This document shows positions 17,845-27,111 of a DNA stretch of 64,000 bases, one piece after another. The DNA is from Streptantibioticus ferralitis (GTDB taxonomy: Bacteria; Actinomycetota; Actinomycetes; Streptomycetales; Streptomycetaceae), in NCBI RefSeq assembly GCF_029223525.1, contig NZ_JARHTQ010000026.1, positions 43,754-107,753 on the forward strand, written 5' to 3'. Position numbers and translations under genes: made by a program. Under the pieces are notes generated by a model, which worked only from the letters and a program-made list of their open reading frames with translations, was not told where the DNA came from and made no database searches. Each line of letters starts with the position of its first letter. Position 1 is the stretch's first letter.

Positions 17845-18444
17845 GTGACCGACTTCACTGCGGCGACCCGCGCGACGTACGACACCATCGCGGCGGAGTA
17901 CGCCCGCCAGTGGAGTACGCCCCCGGCGTGGGTGGCCGCCGAACTCGACCGCCTGGCGGCGCTGCTTCCGGCCGGGTCCCGGATCGCGGACATCGGCTGC
18001 GGGCCCGGGCACCACACCCGGGCGCTGCGGGAACGCGGGTTCCGGGTCACCGGCTTCGACCTGTCCCGGCGGATGCTTGGCGCGGCCCGCGTGCCCGGTC
18101 TGGTCCAGGCCGATATGCGGGCGCTGCCGCTGGCGGCGCGGTCGCTCGGCGCGGTGTGGTGCGTGGCCGCGCTGCTGCACGTGCCCAGGCCCGAAGTGCC
18201 GCAGGTGCTGGGCGAGTTCGGGCGGGTACTGCGTCCGGGCGGTGAGTTGCTGCTGAGCGTCGCGGAGGGCGACGGCGAGGGCTGGGACGAGCGGGCCTAC
18301 GGGGCGAGTCTGCGCCGCTGGTTCGTTCTGCACCGGTTCGAGGCGCTGGCCGCGCTGCTGGCCGAAGCGGGCTTCGGCATCGTCGGCCATGAGCGTGAGG
18401 CGACTCACCGGGACTGGCTGCGGATCCACGCCCGGCGCCGCTGA
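17845..18444 (+). CDS. Class I SAM-dependent methyltransferase
   Basis: 199 aa. Rossmann-fold methyltransferase: N-terminal TRATYDTIAAEYARQW, SAM motif I IADIGCGPGHHTRAL (about 48-62), acidic FDLS (motif II), motif III around VWCVAALLHVPRPEVPQV, then LRPGGELLLSVAEG. Methyltransf_11/25 type; these act on small molecules, and the acceptor cannot be told from sequence. GTG start with CGGGG directly upstream. Set apart from neighbours by inverted repeats before it and a long hairpin after it, so it is probably a single-gene unit. Confidence 0.88.
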   Translation: MTDFTAATRATYDTIAAEYARQWSTPPAWVAAELDRLAALLPAGSRIADIGCGPGHHTRALRERGFRVTGFDLSRRMLGAARVPGLVQADMRALPLAARSLGAVWCVAALLHVPRPEVPQVLGEFGRVLRPGGELLLSVAEGDGEGWDERAYGASLRRWFVLHRFEALAALLAEAGFGIVGHEREATHRDWLRIHARRR

Positions 18445-18454
18445 GGGCAGACGG

Positions 18455-18485
18455 GTGCCCCTGCCGCGGGTCACGGCAGGGGCAC
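18455..18485. terminator. Bidirectional terminator hairpin
   Basis: Perfect 12-bp stem GTGCCCCTGCCG / CGGCAGGGGCAC with a 7-nt loop, between two convergent genes. Confidence 0.75.
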
Positions 18486-18504
18486 GCTGGTTACCGGAGA
18501 CGCG

Positions 18505-19122
18505 TCAGTCGTGGTAGATGCGGGCGCGGTGGGTGACCGCGGAGCTCTGCGTGCTGGCGCTGGCCGCGGCGCTCGGCGACAGCTGCGGGGCGGGGGCGGT
18601 CACCTTGCCCGGCAGGACGGTCGGGCTCTGGCTCGGCATCGGCTGGGTCGGAAGCTGACCGGGCATGGTCTGGGTGGGGTGGTGGCCCGGCATGGTCTGG
18701 GTGGGGTGGTGGCCCGGCATGGTCTGGGTGGGGTGGTGGCCCGGCAGGCTCGGCGCAGGCTTGAGGTTGCGGCACCAGCGCGGGATCCGGCCCATGTTCT
18801 TGACGTAACTCGCGCTCACCCACTCCCGCGGGCGGGTGTCCAGCTTGTACCAGATCGAGTTGCCGCGGACCTGCTGGCCGCGGACCTTGCAGATGATGTG
18901 GACGATCCGGCCGCTGGCTAGACGGCCGACGACCCGGTACCGGGTGCTTGGTCCGCTTCTGACCACAACGCCGTGGCGGGCGACAACGCGGCCCTTGGCG
19001 GTGGGGGCGAGCGTCGTATGGGGGCCGGGCCGGCCGACCGGCATGCCGGTGTCGGCCTGGGCGGGAAGGGCGGGGACGCTCAGGAGTCCGGCGACTCCGA
19101 TTGCTACGGCGAGACGGCGCAT
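18505..19122 (-). CDS. Secreted SH3-domain protein with repeat tail
   Basis: 205 aa. Sec signal peptide (MRRLAVAIGVAGLLSVPALP, cut near AQA). Residues about 42-115 form a bacterial SH3 domain: VVVRSGPSTRYRVVGRLASG, then WYKLDTRPREWVSASYVKN. Two cysteines flank it and may form a disulfide. The C-terminal third is a Pro/His/Thr/Ser linker with three exact PGHHPTQTM repeats and degenerate copies. Family knowledge: SH3b domains often bind cell-wall peptides. No catalytic domain, so it is likely a wall-associated or extracellular binding protein. The start ATG lies in a region with no strong ribosome site. Confidence 0.82.
   Translation of the reverse strand: MRRLAVAIGVAGLLSVPALPAQADTGMPVGRPGPHTTLAPTAKGRVVARHGVVVRSGPSTRYRVVGRLASGRIVHIICKVRGQQVRGNSIWYKLDTRPREWVSASYVKNMGRIPRWCRNLKPAPSLPGHHPTQTMPGHHPTQTMPGHHPTQTMPGQLPTQPMPSQSPTVLPGKVTAPAPQLSPSAAASASTQSSAVTHRARIYHD
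18659..18739. repeat. Three 27-bp in-frame tandem repeats
   Basis: Three consecutive copies of a 27-bp unit containing CATGGTCTGGGTGGGGTGG, coding for PGHHPTQTM on the minus strand; a degenerate fourth copy lies at about 18632-18658. Confidence 0.9.
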
Positions 19123-19302
19123 AGGAACCTCAGTTCTCGTGCGTGAGCGGTGCGCTCGTGGCGAAGGGGTGCGCTCAGCATGCGCGGACCGGTCCTCGGA
19201 AACCCTGATGTGGGATTGGAAGACACGGCCAATCCCTCGGACGGACGTACGAGTTCACGCTCTTGCGTCATATGCCGGTTGAGGGCCGGAACAGGCAACC
19301 CA

Positions 19303-19331
19303 TTGGCCTGATCCCTACCGTGCAGTAAGTT
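19303..19331 (+). promoter_or_regulatory. Candidate promoter of the acyl-CoA ligase gene
   Basis: TTGGCC, exactly 17 bases, then TAAGTT, ending 38 bases before the ATG at 19370. Fits a vegetative (HrdB-type) promoter. Confidence 0.5.
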
Positions 19332-19343
19332 TACCGCCGGTAA
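19331..19343. promoter_or_regulatory. Operator-like TTACCG-C-CGGTAA
   Basis: Perfect 6+6 palindrome touching the proposed -10 box. TTACCG/CGGTAA half-sites are typical of TetR-type fatty-acid regulators in actinobacteria, which fits the acyl-CoA ligase downstream. The regulator itself is not in the window. Confidence 0.5.
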
Positions 19344-19369
19344 CTCACTTGGCCGTACCGGAGACGCCC

Positions 19370-21286
19370 ATGTCCCATGACGTGTCACCACAACTCAGCC
19401 CACCGGAACCCGAGTTGACCACAGAGGCGGCCCGTGTCGTCCAGGCCGTCGCGGCGCCCATCGCTCCGGTCGTCACCACCGGCAGCCTCGCCGACATCCC
19501 GTTCCACAACGCCACCGAGGCCCCCGCCGACCCGGTACTCAGCCGCAAGGACGAGACCGGCAACTGGCTGGACGTGACCGCAGCCGCCTTCCGTGACGAG
19601 GTGCTGGCCGTCGCCAAGGGACTGATCGCCTCCGGGCTGCGCCCCGGTGAACGGCTCGCGATCATGGCGCACACGTCGTACGAGTGGACGCTGCTGGACT
19701 TCGCCGCGTGGGCGGCGGGCGCGATCACCGTTCCGGTCTACCCTTCGTCCTCCGCGGCCCAGGTCGGCTGGATCCTGGCCGACTCCGCGGCGGTGGCCTG
19801 CGCGGTGCAGAACGTCCAGCAGGCGCGACTGGTCACCGGCGTACGCGGGCAACTGACCGCGCTGCGTGAGCTGTGGCAGTTGGACACCGCGGCGATCGCC
19901 CAACTGAAGGCCGCCGGACGCGGCGTACCCGATCGGGCGGTGCACGAGCGCCGGGCCGCCGTCACCCCGCGCCATATCGCCACCCTGGTCTACACCTCGG
20001 GCACCACCGGCAACCCCAAGGGCTGCGTGCTGACCCACGCCAACTTCTTCGCCGAGGTCGACAACGCCATCGAGCTGCTGCACCCGGTCTTCCGGGCGGT
20101 CAGCACCGAGCCCGCGTCGACCCTGCTGTTCCTGCCGCTCTCGCATGTCTTCGGCCGGATGGTCGCGGTCGGCTGCCTACGGGCCCGGGTGCGGCTCGGG
20201 CACGCGCCGAGCGTGGCCACCGACGAGTTGCTCGCCGACCTCGCCGGATTCCGCCCCACGTTCCTGCTGGCCGTCCCGTACGTTCTGGAGAAGATCTACA
20301 ACACCGGCCGGGCCACCGCGGAGTCGACGGGCCGCGCCGCCTCCTTCGACCGCGCGGCGCGGATCGCACAGCGGTACGGGGAGGAACTGGCGGCGCAGCG
20401 GCGCGCGGAGGGCCGTGGTCCGTCGGTCGCGCTGCGGGCCGCGCACGCCCTGTACGAGCCGCTGGTCTACCGGCGCATCAGGGCCGCGCTCGGCGGCGCG
20501 GTGCGCTATGTGCTCTGCGGCGGCTCACCGCTGGGCCGCAGGCTCGCCGCCTTCTACACCGGCGCGGGCATCGAGGTCTTCGAGGGGTACGGCCTCACGG
20601 AGACCACCGCGGCCGCCACCGTCACCCCGCCGCTCAAACCCCGGCTCGGTACGGTCGGGCGCCCGCTGCCGGGCAGCGCAGTACGCATCGCCCCGGACGG
20701 AGAGGTGCTGCTCAGCGGCGGCCAGGTCTTCAGCGGGTACTGGAACGGGCAGACCGGTCAACCCGCCCCGCGCCGGGGCTGGTTCGCCACCGGGGACATC
20801 GGCGAGCTGGACGAGGCTGGGTATCTGACGATCACCGGCCGGAAGAAGGAGATCATCGTCACCGCGGGCGGCAAGAACGTGGCGCCCGCACCGCTGGAGG
20901 ACCGGCTGCGCGCCCATCCGCTGGTCGGCCAGTGCATGGTCGTCGGCGACGACCGCCCGTATATCGCCGCACTGCTCACCCTGGAGCCGGACGGTCTCGC
21001 GCACTGGCGGCGCATGCGGAAGAAGCAGGACGTTCCGCTCACTCGGCTGGTCACCGACGAAGAGCTGCGCGGCGAACTGCAGCGCGCCGTCGATGACGCC
21101 AACACGCTGGTGTCGCGCGCCGAGTCGATCCGCGCCTTCGCCGTGCTGCCGGTGGAGTTCACCGAGGCCAGTGGGCACCTGACGCCCTCGATGAAGCTCA
21201 GGCGGGCGGCTGTCGCGGCGGATTTCGCCGAGGAGATCGAGGCGCTGTACGCCGGTCGTCAGGCAGGGTCGGCGCCGCGGGCGTAG
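19370..21286 (+). CDS. Long-chain fatty-acid CoA ligase
   Basis: 638 aa adenylate-forming enzyme. AMP-binding P-loop-like motif LVYTSGTTGNPKGC (about 207-220), the GYGLTETTAAATV motif, TGDIGELDEAGYL and the hinge ITGRKKEIIVTAGGKNVAP, with a C-terminal lysine in GHLTPSMKLRRAA. Role: activates long-chain fatty acids to acyl-AMP and then acyl-CoA at the membrane face. Start: ATG at 19370 with GGAG 8 bases upstream, preferred over the TTG at 19349. Its last 28 bp overlap the end of the convergent LysR gene. Confidence 0.92.
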   Translation: MSHDVSPQLSPPEPELTTEAARVVQAVAAPIAPVVTTGSLADIPFHNATEAPADPVLSRKDETGNWLDVTAAAFRDEVLAVAKGLIASGLRPGERLAIMAHTSYEWTLLDFAAWAAGAITVPVYPSSSAAQVGWILADSAAVACAVQNVQQARLVTGVRGQLTALRELWQLDTAAIAQLKAAGRGVPDRAVHERRAAVTPRHIATLVYTSGTTGNPKGCVLTHANFFAEVDNAIELLHPVFRAVSTEPASTLLFLPLSHVFGRMVAVGCLRARVRLGHAPSVATDELLADLAGFRPTFLLAVPYVLEKIYNTGRATAESTGRAASFDRAARIAQRYGEELAAQRRAEGRGPSVALRAAHALYEPLVYRRIRAALGGAVRYVLCGGSPLGRRLAAFYTGAGIEVFEGYGLTETTAAATVTPPLKPRLGTVGRPLPGSAVRIAPDGEVLLSGGQVFSGYWNGQTGQPAPRRGWFATGDIGELDEAGYLTITGRKKEIIVTAGGKNVAPAPLEDRLRAHPLVGQCMVVGDDRPYIAALLTLEPDGLAHWRRMRKKQDVPLTRLVTDEELRGELQRAVDDANTLVSRAESIRAFAVLPVEFTEASGHLTPSMKLRRAAVAADFAEEIEALYAGRQAGSAPRA

Positions 21287-22152
21287 CGCACGGCGAACTC
21301 GCGGAACCGGCGGCCCGCGGCGGTGGCCGGCCGGCCCTGGTGCCAGGCCAGGCCGATGGTCCGGTACGCGTCCTGGTCGGTGAGCGGAACCATCCGGACC
21401 CCGGCGGGCGGCGGGCCGCCATCGCCCGCCGGGACGACGGCAACGCCGAGACCGGAGGCGACCAGGCCCTTGATGGTGGAGATCTCGGTGCACTCCGACA
21501 CCACGTCCGGGGTCATTCCGGCCCGGTGGAAGATCTGGCAGGTGATCTGCCGCAGCCCCAACTTCGGGCGCATGATGATGAACCGCTCGTCGGCGAGATC
21601 GCCGAGCCGGACATGGTCGCGGTCCGCGAGCGGATGGTCGGCGGGTACGGCCAGTTGCAGCCGCTCGTCGCGCAGCGGCAGCCAGCCCAGTTGGGGATCG
21701 GATGGCCGGGGGCTGGTGATGATGGCCTCGGCGGTGCCGTCCAGCAGCAGTGACAGCACGGTCGCGGCGGAGTCCTGGTGCAGCGCGAAGCGCGGGCCGG
21801 GTGCGTCATGGGAGTACGCGCCGAGCAGCCGCGGCACCAGCCAGCCGCCCACGGAGTGCACAAAGGCCAGGCTGAGCGTGTCCTGCGGGGGGTCGAGCAG
21901 GGTGGCGATACGGTCCTGCGCCGCGTCGAGCTCGTCCAGTGCGCGCTGTGCGTGGCGCCGGAAGATCCGGCCGTAGTCGTTGAGCCGCAGCCGGTGCCGG
22001 TCGCGGTCGAACAACTGGGTGCCGATCCGGCGCTCCATCCTCAGCAGCGCCCGCGACAGCGTCGGCTGGGCTATGCGCAGCCGGGCCGCCGCCTCCGTGA
22101 CGTGCTCGGTCTCCGCGAGGGTGAGGAACCAGCGCAGTTCGTCGATGGTCAC
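21259..22152 (-). CDS. LysR-family transcriptional regulator
   Basis: 297 aa. N-terminal winged helix (MTIDELRWFLTLAETEHVTE, then IAQPTLSRALLRMERRIGTQLFDR) and a periplasmic-binding-type effector domain from about 90. Typical length. It is divergent from the SnoaL-like gene at 22248, with a T-N11-A box in the shared 95-bp interval, so it most likely controls that gene and itself. Effector unknown. The 3' end overlaps the acyl-CoA ligase gene tail to tail by 28 bp. Confidence 0.93.
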   Translation of the reverse strand: MTIDELRWFLTLAETEHVTEAAARLRIAQPTLSRALLRMERRIGTQLFDRDRHRLRLNDYGRIFRRHAQRALDELDAAQDRIATLLDPPQDTLSLAFVHSVGGWLVPRLLGAYSHDAPGPRFALHQDSAATVLSLLLDGTAEAIITSPRPSDPQLGWLPLRDERLQLAVPADHPLADRDHVRLGDLADERFIIMRPKLGLRQITCQIFHRAGMTPDVVSECTEISTIKGLVASGLGVAVVPAGDGGPPPAGVRMVPLTDQDAYRTIGLAWHQGRPATAAGRRFREFAVRYARGADPA

Positions 22153-22175
22153 CCGTAGATTGTCACCCGGGGATT

Positions 22176-22190
22176 ATGCGCGGGGTGCAT
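22176..22190. promoter_or_regulatory. LysR-type T-N11-A box
   Basis: ATGC-N7-GCAT, with T and A exactly 11 bases apart, in the divergent LysR/SnoaL intergenic region. A GTCACCCG direct repeat lies beside it at about 22149-22169. Confidence 0.5.
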
Positions 22191-22247
22191 GAACCGGCAG
22201 TAGTTCCGGTATTTCCCTTTTGGCGGGCGGATGTTGATGCTGGAATC

Positions 22248-22634
22248 ATGTTCGCCTCTGACGAGAAACACGCACTGGCCACGGCCTTCCACACCGGCCT
22301 TGTCACCGCCGACTGGGAATTGATCCGCTCGCTGCTCACCGATGACGTCATCTGGACACTGCCCGGCGACAACCGCATTTCCGGGCGGGTGGCCGGTGCG
22401 GACGCGGTGGTGGAACATGTCCGCCTGATCGCGGGCTACGGCGTGAATTTCGAGTTCCAGCGGGTGCTGGTGAGTCGTGACAACCTCGCGTTGTCACTGC
22501 ACAACACCGCGGAACGGGACGGTGTCGTACTGGACGAATACCTGGCTACCGTGTGCTTTCTACGGGACGGGAAAATCTCGGCGATCGAGACGTATCTGTC
22601 GGATGTCGACGGGATGAACGCCTTCTTCGTCTGA
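22248..22634 (+). CDS. SnoaL-like / NTF2-fold protein
   Basis: 128 aa with the cone-shaped NTF2/SnoaL pattern: an N-terminal helix pair (ALATAFHTGLVTADWELIRS), LLTDDVIWTLPGDNRISGRV, and C-terminal strands LATVCFLRDGKISAIETYLS. Family knowledge: members include small-molecule isomerases, cyclases and hydrolases as well as catalytically silent binders. ATG start after GGAATC. Divergent partner of the LysR gene and probably under its control. The reaction cannot be inferred. Confidence 0.85.
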   Translation: MFASDEKHALATAFHTGLVTADWELIRSLLTDDVIWTLPGDNRISGRVAGADAVVEHVRLIAGYGVNFEFQRVLVSRDNLALSLHNTAERDGVVLDEYLATVCFLRDGKISAIETYLSDVDGMNAFFV

Positions 22635-22639
22635 CGGTC

Positions 22640-23345
22640 ACGGCCGTCGCCTGGTAGAGGTGGACCGGGGCGTCGGGGGCGCGGGTGCCCGGATCGTCCT
22701 CGCGCAGCCGCCGCTGCCAACCGGGTTGCCGCAGCGGGTTGTTGACCGTCACGTCATCGATGCTCTTGAACGCCCCCGGCGATGGTGTCCTCGGCCACGC
22801 ACCGCGTCCTGTCGAGGTTGACGTGGAAACGTCCCTTGTCGTTGAGGTACTTGGCGAGGTCGAGCCAACGGCAACATCGGCGCGGGCGTGATCCCCATGA
22901 CCGGGGTGGGTCATCACACCGCGTACCCCGAGTTCGCGTCCAGACCGGTGCCGGGCAGGCGTTCGGCCGCGCGGGCGGCGTCGAGTACGGCCTGGCCCTC
23001 GGCGCGGCCCACCGTGTAGGTCCGCACGCCCGGGTCGCCGACCAGTTCGCAGTCGGTGACCGCGACCGCCCACCCGCGCAGCAGTGCCTGGTTGATCAGA
23101 TTGGCCTCCACGGCGGTGCCGGTGGGGAATCCGGCCGAGGGCGCGCACCGCGGGGCCAGCCCCACCGTGCCGACGGCACAGGTGACCAGGGGCGTGCGCC
23201 GGTGTGGCCGTCGGCGGGCAGCAGAACGGTGCCGGAGACGACGTTGGGCGTACCGGTCGCGGTGGTGGAGCGGTGGCGGATCTTCCAGGCCTTGGCGTTC
23301 TACGGTGTGAGCGGGTTCGGCGGGAATCTCGACGGTTCGGCGCTG
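22640..23345 (-). pseudogene. Decayed secretory lipase (LIP family)
   Basis: No intact gene fits here, but translated pieces from all three minus frames line up in order with secretory triacylglycerol lipases. From the 5' side: NAKAWKIRHRSTTATGTPNV then SGTVLLPADGHTGA (stops just upstream with TAG); after a frameshift CAVGTVGLAPRCAPSAGFPT and ALLRGWAVAVTDCELVGDPG then RAEGQAVLDAARAAERLPGT, ending in a stop; then DLAKYLNDKGRFHVNLDRTR in another frame; then SIDDVTVNNPLRQPGWQRRL and GTRAPDAPVHLYQATAV. The segment holding the catalytic GYSQGG is deleted. At least two frameshifts and one internal deletion. Family identity is by remembered family motifs; confidence that it is broken is high. Confidence 0.72.
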
Positions 23346-23412
23346 ACTCCCGCCCGCCACCTGTCCCCGCCACCCTTGTGCACGGGGAACACCCTTGCGC
23401 ACGGGAAAGGGC

Positions 23413-23441
23413 AGGAGCCCCGCGCACGGCGCGGGGCTCCT
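23413..23441 (-). terminator. Terminator after the cold-shock gene
   Basis: Perfect 13-bp stem (AGGAGCCCCGCGC and its complement) with a 3-nt loop, 23 bases beyond the cold-shock stop. Confidence 0.75.
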
Positions 23442-23464
23442 TGGGTACTGCGTATCGAGCGCGA

Positions 23465-23668
23465 TTACGCCGGGGTGACGTTCTCGGCCTGCGGGCCCTT
23501 CGGGCCCTGCGTGACGTCGAAGGTCACGGTCTGGTTCTCCTCGAGGGAGCGGAAGCCAGAGGCGTTGATCGCGGAGTAGTGAACGAAGACGTCGGGGCCC
23601 CCGCCGTCCTGGGCGATGAAGCCGAAGCCCTTTTCAGCGTTGAACCACTTTACGGTTCCGGTAGCCAT
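23465..23668 (-). CDS. Cold-shock protein, CspA family
   Basis: 67 aa, a single cold-shock domain: [20 protein letters not shown] with RNP1 KGFGFI (13-18) and RNP2 DVFVHY (26-31). Role: single-stranded RNA/DNA chaperone that melts secondary structure. ATG 23668 follows a strong GGAGGG site. The longer frame upstream is the untranslated leader, not coding. The leader of about 120 nt contains a terminator-like hairpin and a small helix over the ribosome site, so control by RNA folding is likely. A candidate -10 (TACGCT) lies at 23805-23800. Confidence 0.96.
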   Translation of the reverse strand: MATGTVKWFNAEKGFGFIAQDGGGPDVFVHYSAINASGFRSLEENQTVTFDVTQGPKGPQAENVTPA

Positions 23669-23676
23669 AAAGCCCT

Positions 23677-23689
23677 CCTTGGGCCAAGG
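23677..23689 (-). promoter_or_regulatory. Helix over the cold-shock ribosome site
   Basis: CCTTGG-C-CCAAGG abuts and includes part of AAGGAGG on the transcribed strand. At least the CCTT/AAGG pairs could form and hide the ribosome site. Confidence 0.4.
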
Positions 23690-23719
23690 GTCGCCCTGCT
23701 CCAGAACCTGCAAAGAAGT

Positions 23720-23762
23720 CTGAAAACTACAAAAGCCTGCGGCGTCACATGCTCCGCAGGCT
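23720..23762 (-). promoter_or_regulatory. Terminator-like hairpin in the cold-shock leader
   Basis: On the minus strand AGCCTGCGG and CCGCAGGCT (9 bp, 11-nt loop) are followed by TTTGTAGTTTTC, about 66 bases upstream of the ATG. This is the form of an intrinsic terminator placed before its own gene, that is, an attenuator. Confidence 0.55.
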
Positions 23763-23942
23763 CTGTACTGCAAGGGAAACCAAACTGCAACTTGCGTTGA
23801 GCGTAGCACGCGGCAAGTGAACCGGGGAAGAGGTCGAAGATCTTTGTCCGGGGCGTGTCCCGCCCCTTGACGTCCGCCGGAAACCGCCCGAGCGGCCGCT
23901 TCCGCGCCGCCCCCTGACAAGAGCCGGATCGGCCAGGGCTAG

Positions 23943-24878
<936 letters not shown>

Positions 24879-25004
24879 CGCCGCGTCCCGGCCCGTCGCC
24901 CATGCGCGGCGCGCCGGGACCGATCCGCACCCCCATGGCGTCGCCGGGCGGCATCCGTGGAACATACGCAGTGAGCGCGATGGGGCGAGGCGGGAGCGTG
25001 GCCG

Positions 25005-25838
25005 GTGAGCGAGCAGAAGCGTCCGTCCGCTGACGAACTGCTGGAGGCGCTGAACGTCAAGGCGATCCGGGCGCTGCGGCGCGCCGGGTTCGGCCTGCCC
25101 CGGCTGCGCGAGATGGCCAGGGGCAAGGACGGCGACGACCGGGTGCACGCCATCGTCTCGGAGTTCACCACCGACGACGCGGAGCGGATGGTGGAGACCA
25201 CCTGGCCGCCCGACCGGGTGCCGCGCCGCGCCGACCGTACGCCGCTGACCCGTAGGGTCGTGCGGCGCTGGAGCCTGGTGCTGCTCTTCGACATCGCGGC
25301 CGCGGCGCTCTGCTGGTTATTGACGCTGGCGGGCAGTCGGCAGTCGACACTGGCCGCGCTGGTCGCCCTGCTGATGTTGCACGGCGTGTGGGTCATGCGC
25401 GCGATGCCGGACTCGCCCGGCCGGAAGGTGGCCGGATTCCTCGCCTGGATCGGACTTCCGGTTCTGCTGCTGGGCGTTGTGCACGGCAGTCCCCGCGCCT
25501 ACCTGGACATCTGGGGCCGGGAGGGGACGGCCAGCGCCTACAGCCTGACCTGGACGCGCTCCAACGGGGTTGCGTCGCCCACCTGTTACGTCCGGCTCCC
25601 CGACGGCCAGGTCAAGGAGCTGCGCACCGACAGCCGTACCTGCAAGAGCCTCGACACCGCTGCCGCGGAGCCGATCCAGGTGGTCTACGACCCGTCGGAA
25701 GGGGTCCTTCCGGTGTCTGGCACCAAGGCGAACCTGGGCATCGGCCAGGATGTGGGCTTCGCCATGGGCGGACTGCTGCTGGTGGTGCTGGCGGCGGGTA
25801 CCGCCGTGCTGCGCACGGCACTCGCCGCGCGGGGGTGA
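25005..25838 (+). CDS. Membrane protein of unknown function
   Basis: 277 aa. Cytosolic basic N-terminus (DELLEALNVKAIRALRRAGF), three helices between about 88 and 160 (LVLLFDIAAAALCWLLTLAG, LAALVALLMLHGVWVMRAMP, VAGFLAWIGLPVLLLGVVHG), an extracytoplasmic segment with two cysteines (PTCYVRLPDGQVKE; SRTCKSL) and a final helix near 245-270. No known family recognised. The exposed part looks like a small beta domain. It lies between mqnA and mqnC, so coexpression is plausible, but nothing links it to quinone chemistry. Confidence 0.8.
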   Translation: MSEQKRPSADELLEALNVKAIRALRRAGFGLPRLREMARGKDGDDRVHAIVSEFTTDDAERMVETTWPPDRVPRRADRTPLTRRVVRRWSLVLLFDIAAAALCWLLTLAGSRQSTLAALVALLMLHGVWVMRAMPDSPGRKVAGFLAWIGLPVLLLGVVHGSPRAYLDIWGREGTASAYSLTWTRSNGVASPTCYVRLPDGQVKELRTDSRTCKSLDTAAAEPIQVVYDPSEGVLPVSGTKANLGIGQDVGFAMGGLLLVVLAAGTAVLRTALAARG

Positions 25839-25924
25839 GCGCGTGCGCAATGGGGGGAGGCTGGGCGAAAAGCCCCGGGCGATACCCTGACCTGAGGCCA
25901 CACCGCATCGCCTCCGGAGGAAAA

Positions 25925-27103
25925 ATGCAATCCGTACTGGACCGCGCCGCCGCCGGGGGACGGATCACCCCGGACGAGGCCCTGGAGCTCTACCGGCGCG
26001 CCCCGCTGCACGCCCTGGGCCAGGCCGCCGATGCCGCTCGCCGTCGCCGCTACGCAGACACGTCGCACATCGCCACGTACATCATCGAGCGCAACATCAA
26101 CTACACGAACGTGTGCGTCACCGCGTGCAAGTTCTGCGCCTTCTACGCCCCGCCCAAGAGCGACAAGGGGTGGTCCCGCGACCTCGACGACATCCTGCGC
26201 CGGTGCGCGGAGACCGTTGAGCTCGGTGGCACGCAGATCATGTTCCAGGGCGGCCACCACCCGGACTACGGCGTGGAGTACTACGAGAAGCACTTCTCCG
26301 CGATCAAGAAGGAATTCCCGCAGCTGGTCATCCACTCCCTCGGTGCCTCCGAGGTCGAGCACATGGCCCGGATCTCCGGCGTCAGTGTCGAAGAAGCGAT
26401 TCGCCGCATTCACGCCGCGGGCCTCGACTCCTTCGCGGGCGCGGGCGCCGAGCTGCTGCCCGAGCGGCCGCGCAAGGCGATCGCGCCGCTCAAGGAGTCG
26501 GGCGAGCGGTGGCTGGAAATCATGGAGACCGCGCACAACCTCGGTGTGGAGTCGACGTCCACCATGCTGATGGGCACCGGCGAGACCAACGCCGAGCGCA
26601 TCGAGCACCTGCGCATGATCCGCGACGTACAGGATCGTACGGGCGGTTTCCGCGCGTTCATCCCGTACACCTACCAGCCGGAGAACAACCACCTCAAGGG
26701 CCAGACGCAGGCGACGATCTTCGAGTACCTGCGCATGATCGCCATCGCGCGGCTGTTCCTCGACAACGTCGCGCACATCCAGGGCTCCTGGCTCACCACC
26801 GGCAAGGAGGCGGGCCAACTCTCCCTGCACTACGGGGCGGATGACCTCGGCTCCGTGATGCTGGAGGAGAACGTGGTCTCCTCGGCTGGTGCCAAGCACC
26901 GTTCCAACCTGACCGAGTTGATCCATCTGATCCGCACCGCCGGGCGCGTTCCGGCGCAGCGCGCCACCACGTACGAGCACCTGGTGGTGCACGACGACCC
27001 GGCGAACGACCCGGTCAGCGACCATGTGGTCTCGCACCTGTCGTCGACCGCCATCGACGGCGCTGCGGCGCACCCCGAGCTGAAGCTGATCGACGCCTCG
27101 TAG
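25925..27103 (+). CDS. mqnC: Cyclic dehypoxanthinyl futalosine synthase (radical SAM)
   Basis: 392 aa. Radical SAM motif CVTACKFC (Cys64, Cys68, Cys71) after IIERNINYTN, then QIMFQGGHHPDYGVEYYEKH and AFIPYTYQPENNHLKG. Role: cyclises dehypoxanthinylfutalosine to the spiro compound that leads to 1,4-dihydroxy-6-naphthoate. Excellent ribosome site (CCGGAGGAAAA) before the ATG at 25925. The next gene starts 9 bp later. Confidence 0.96.
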   Translation: MQSVLDRAAAGGRITPDEALELYRRAPLHALGQAADAARRRRYADTSHIATYIIERNINYTNVCVTACKFCAFYAPPKSDKGWSRDLDDILRRCAETVELGGTQIMFQGGHHPDYGVEYYEKHFSAIKKEFPQLVIHSLGASEVEHMARISGVSVEEAIRRIHAAGLDSFAGAGAELLPERPRKAIAPLKESGERWLEIMETAHNLGVESTSTMLMGTGETNAERIEHLRMIRDVQDRTGGFRAFIPYTYQPENNHLKGQTQATIFEYLRMIAIARLFLDNVAHIQGSWLTTGKEAGQLSLHYGADDLGSVMLEENVVSSAGAKHRSNLTELIHLIRTAGRVPAQRATTYEHLVVHDDPANDPVSDHVVSHLSSTAIDGAAAHPELKLIDAS

Positions 27104-27111
27104 GTGAAGCG

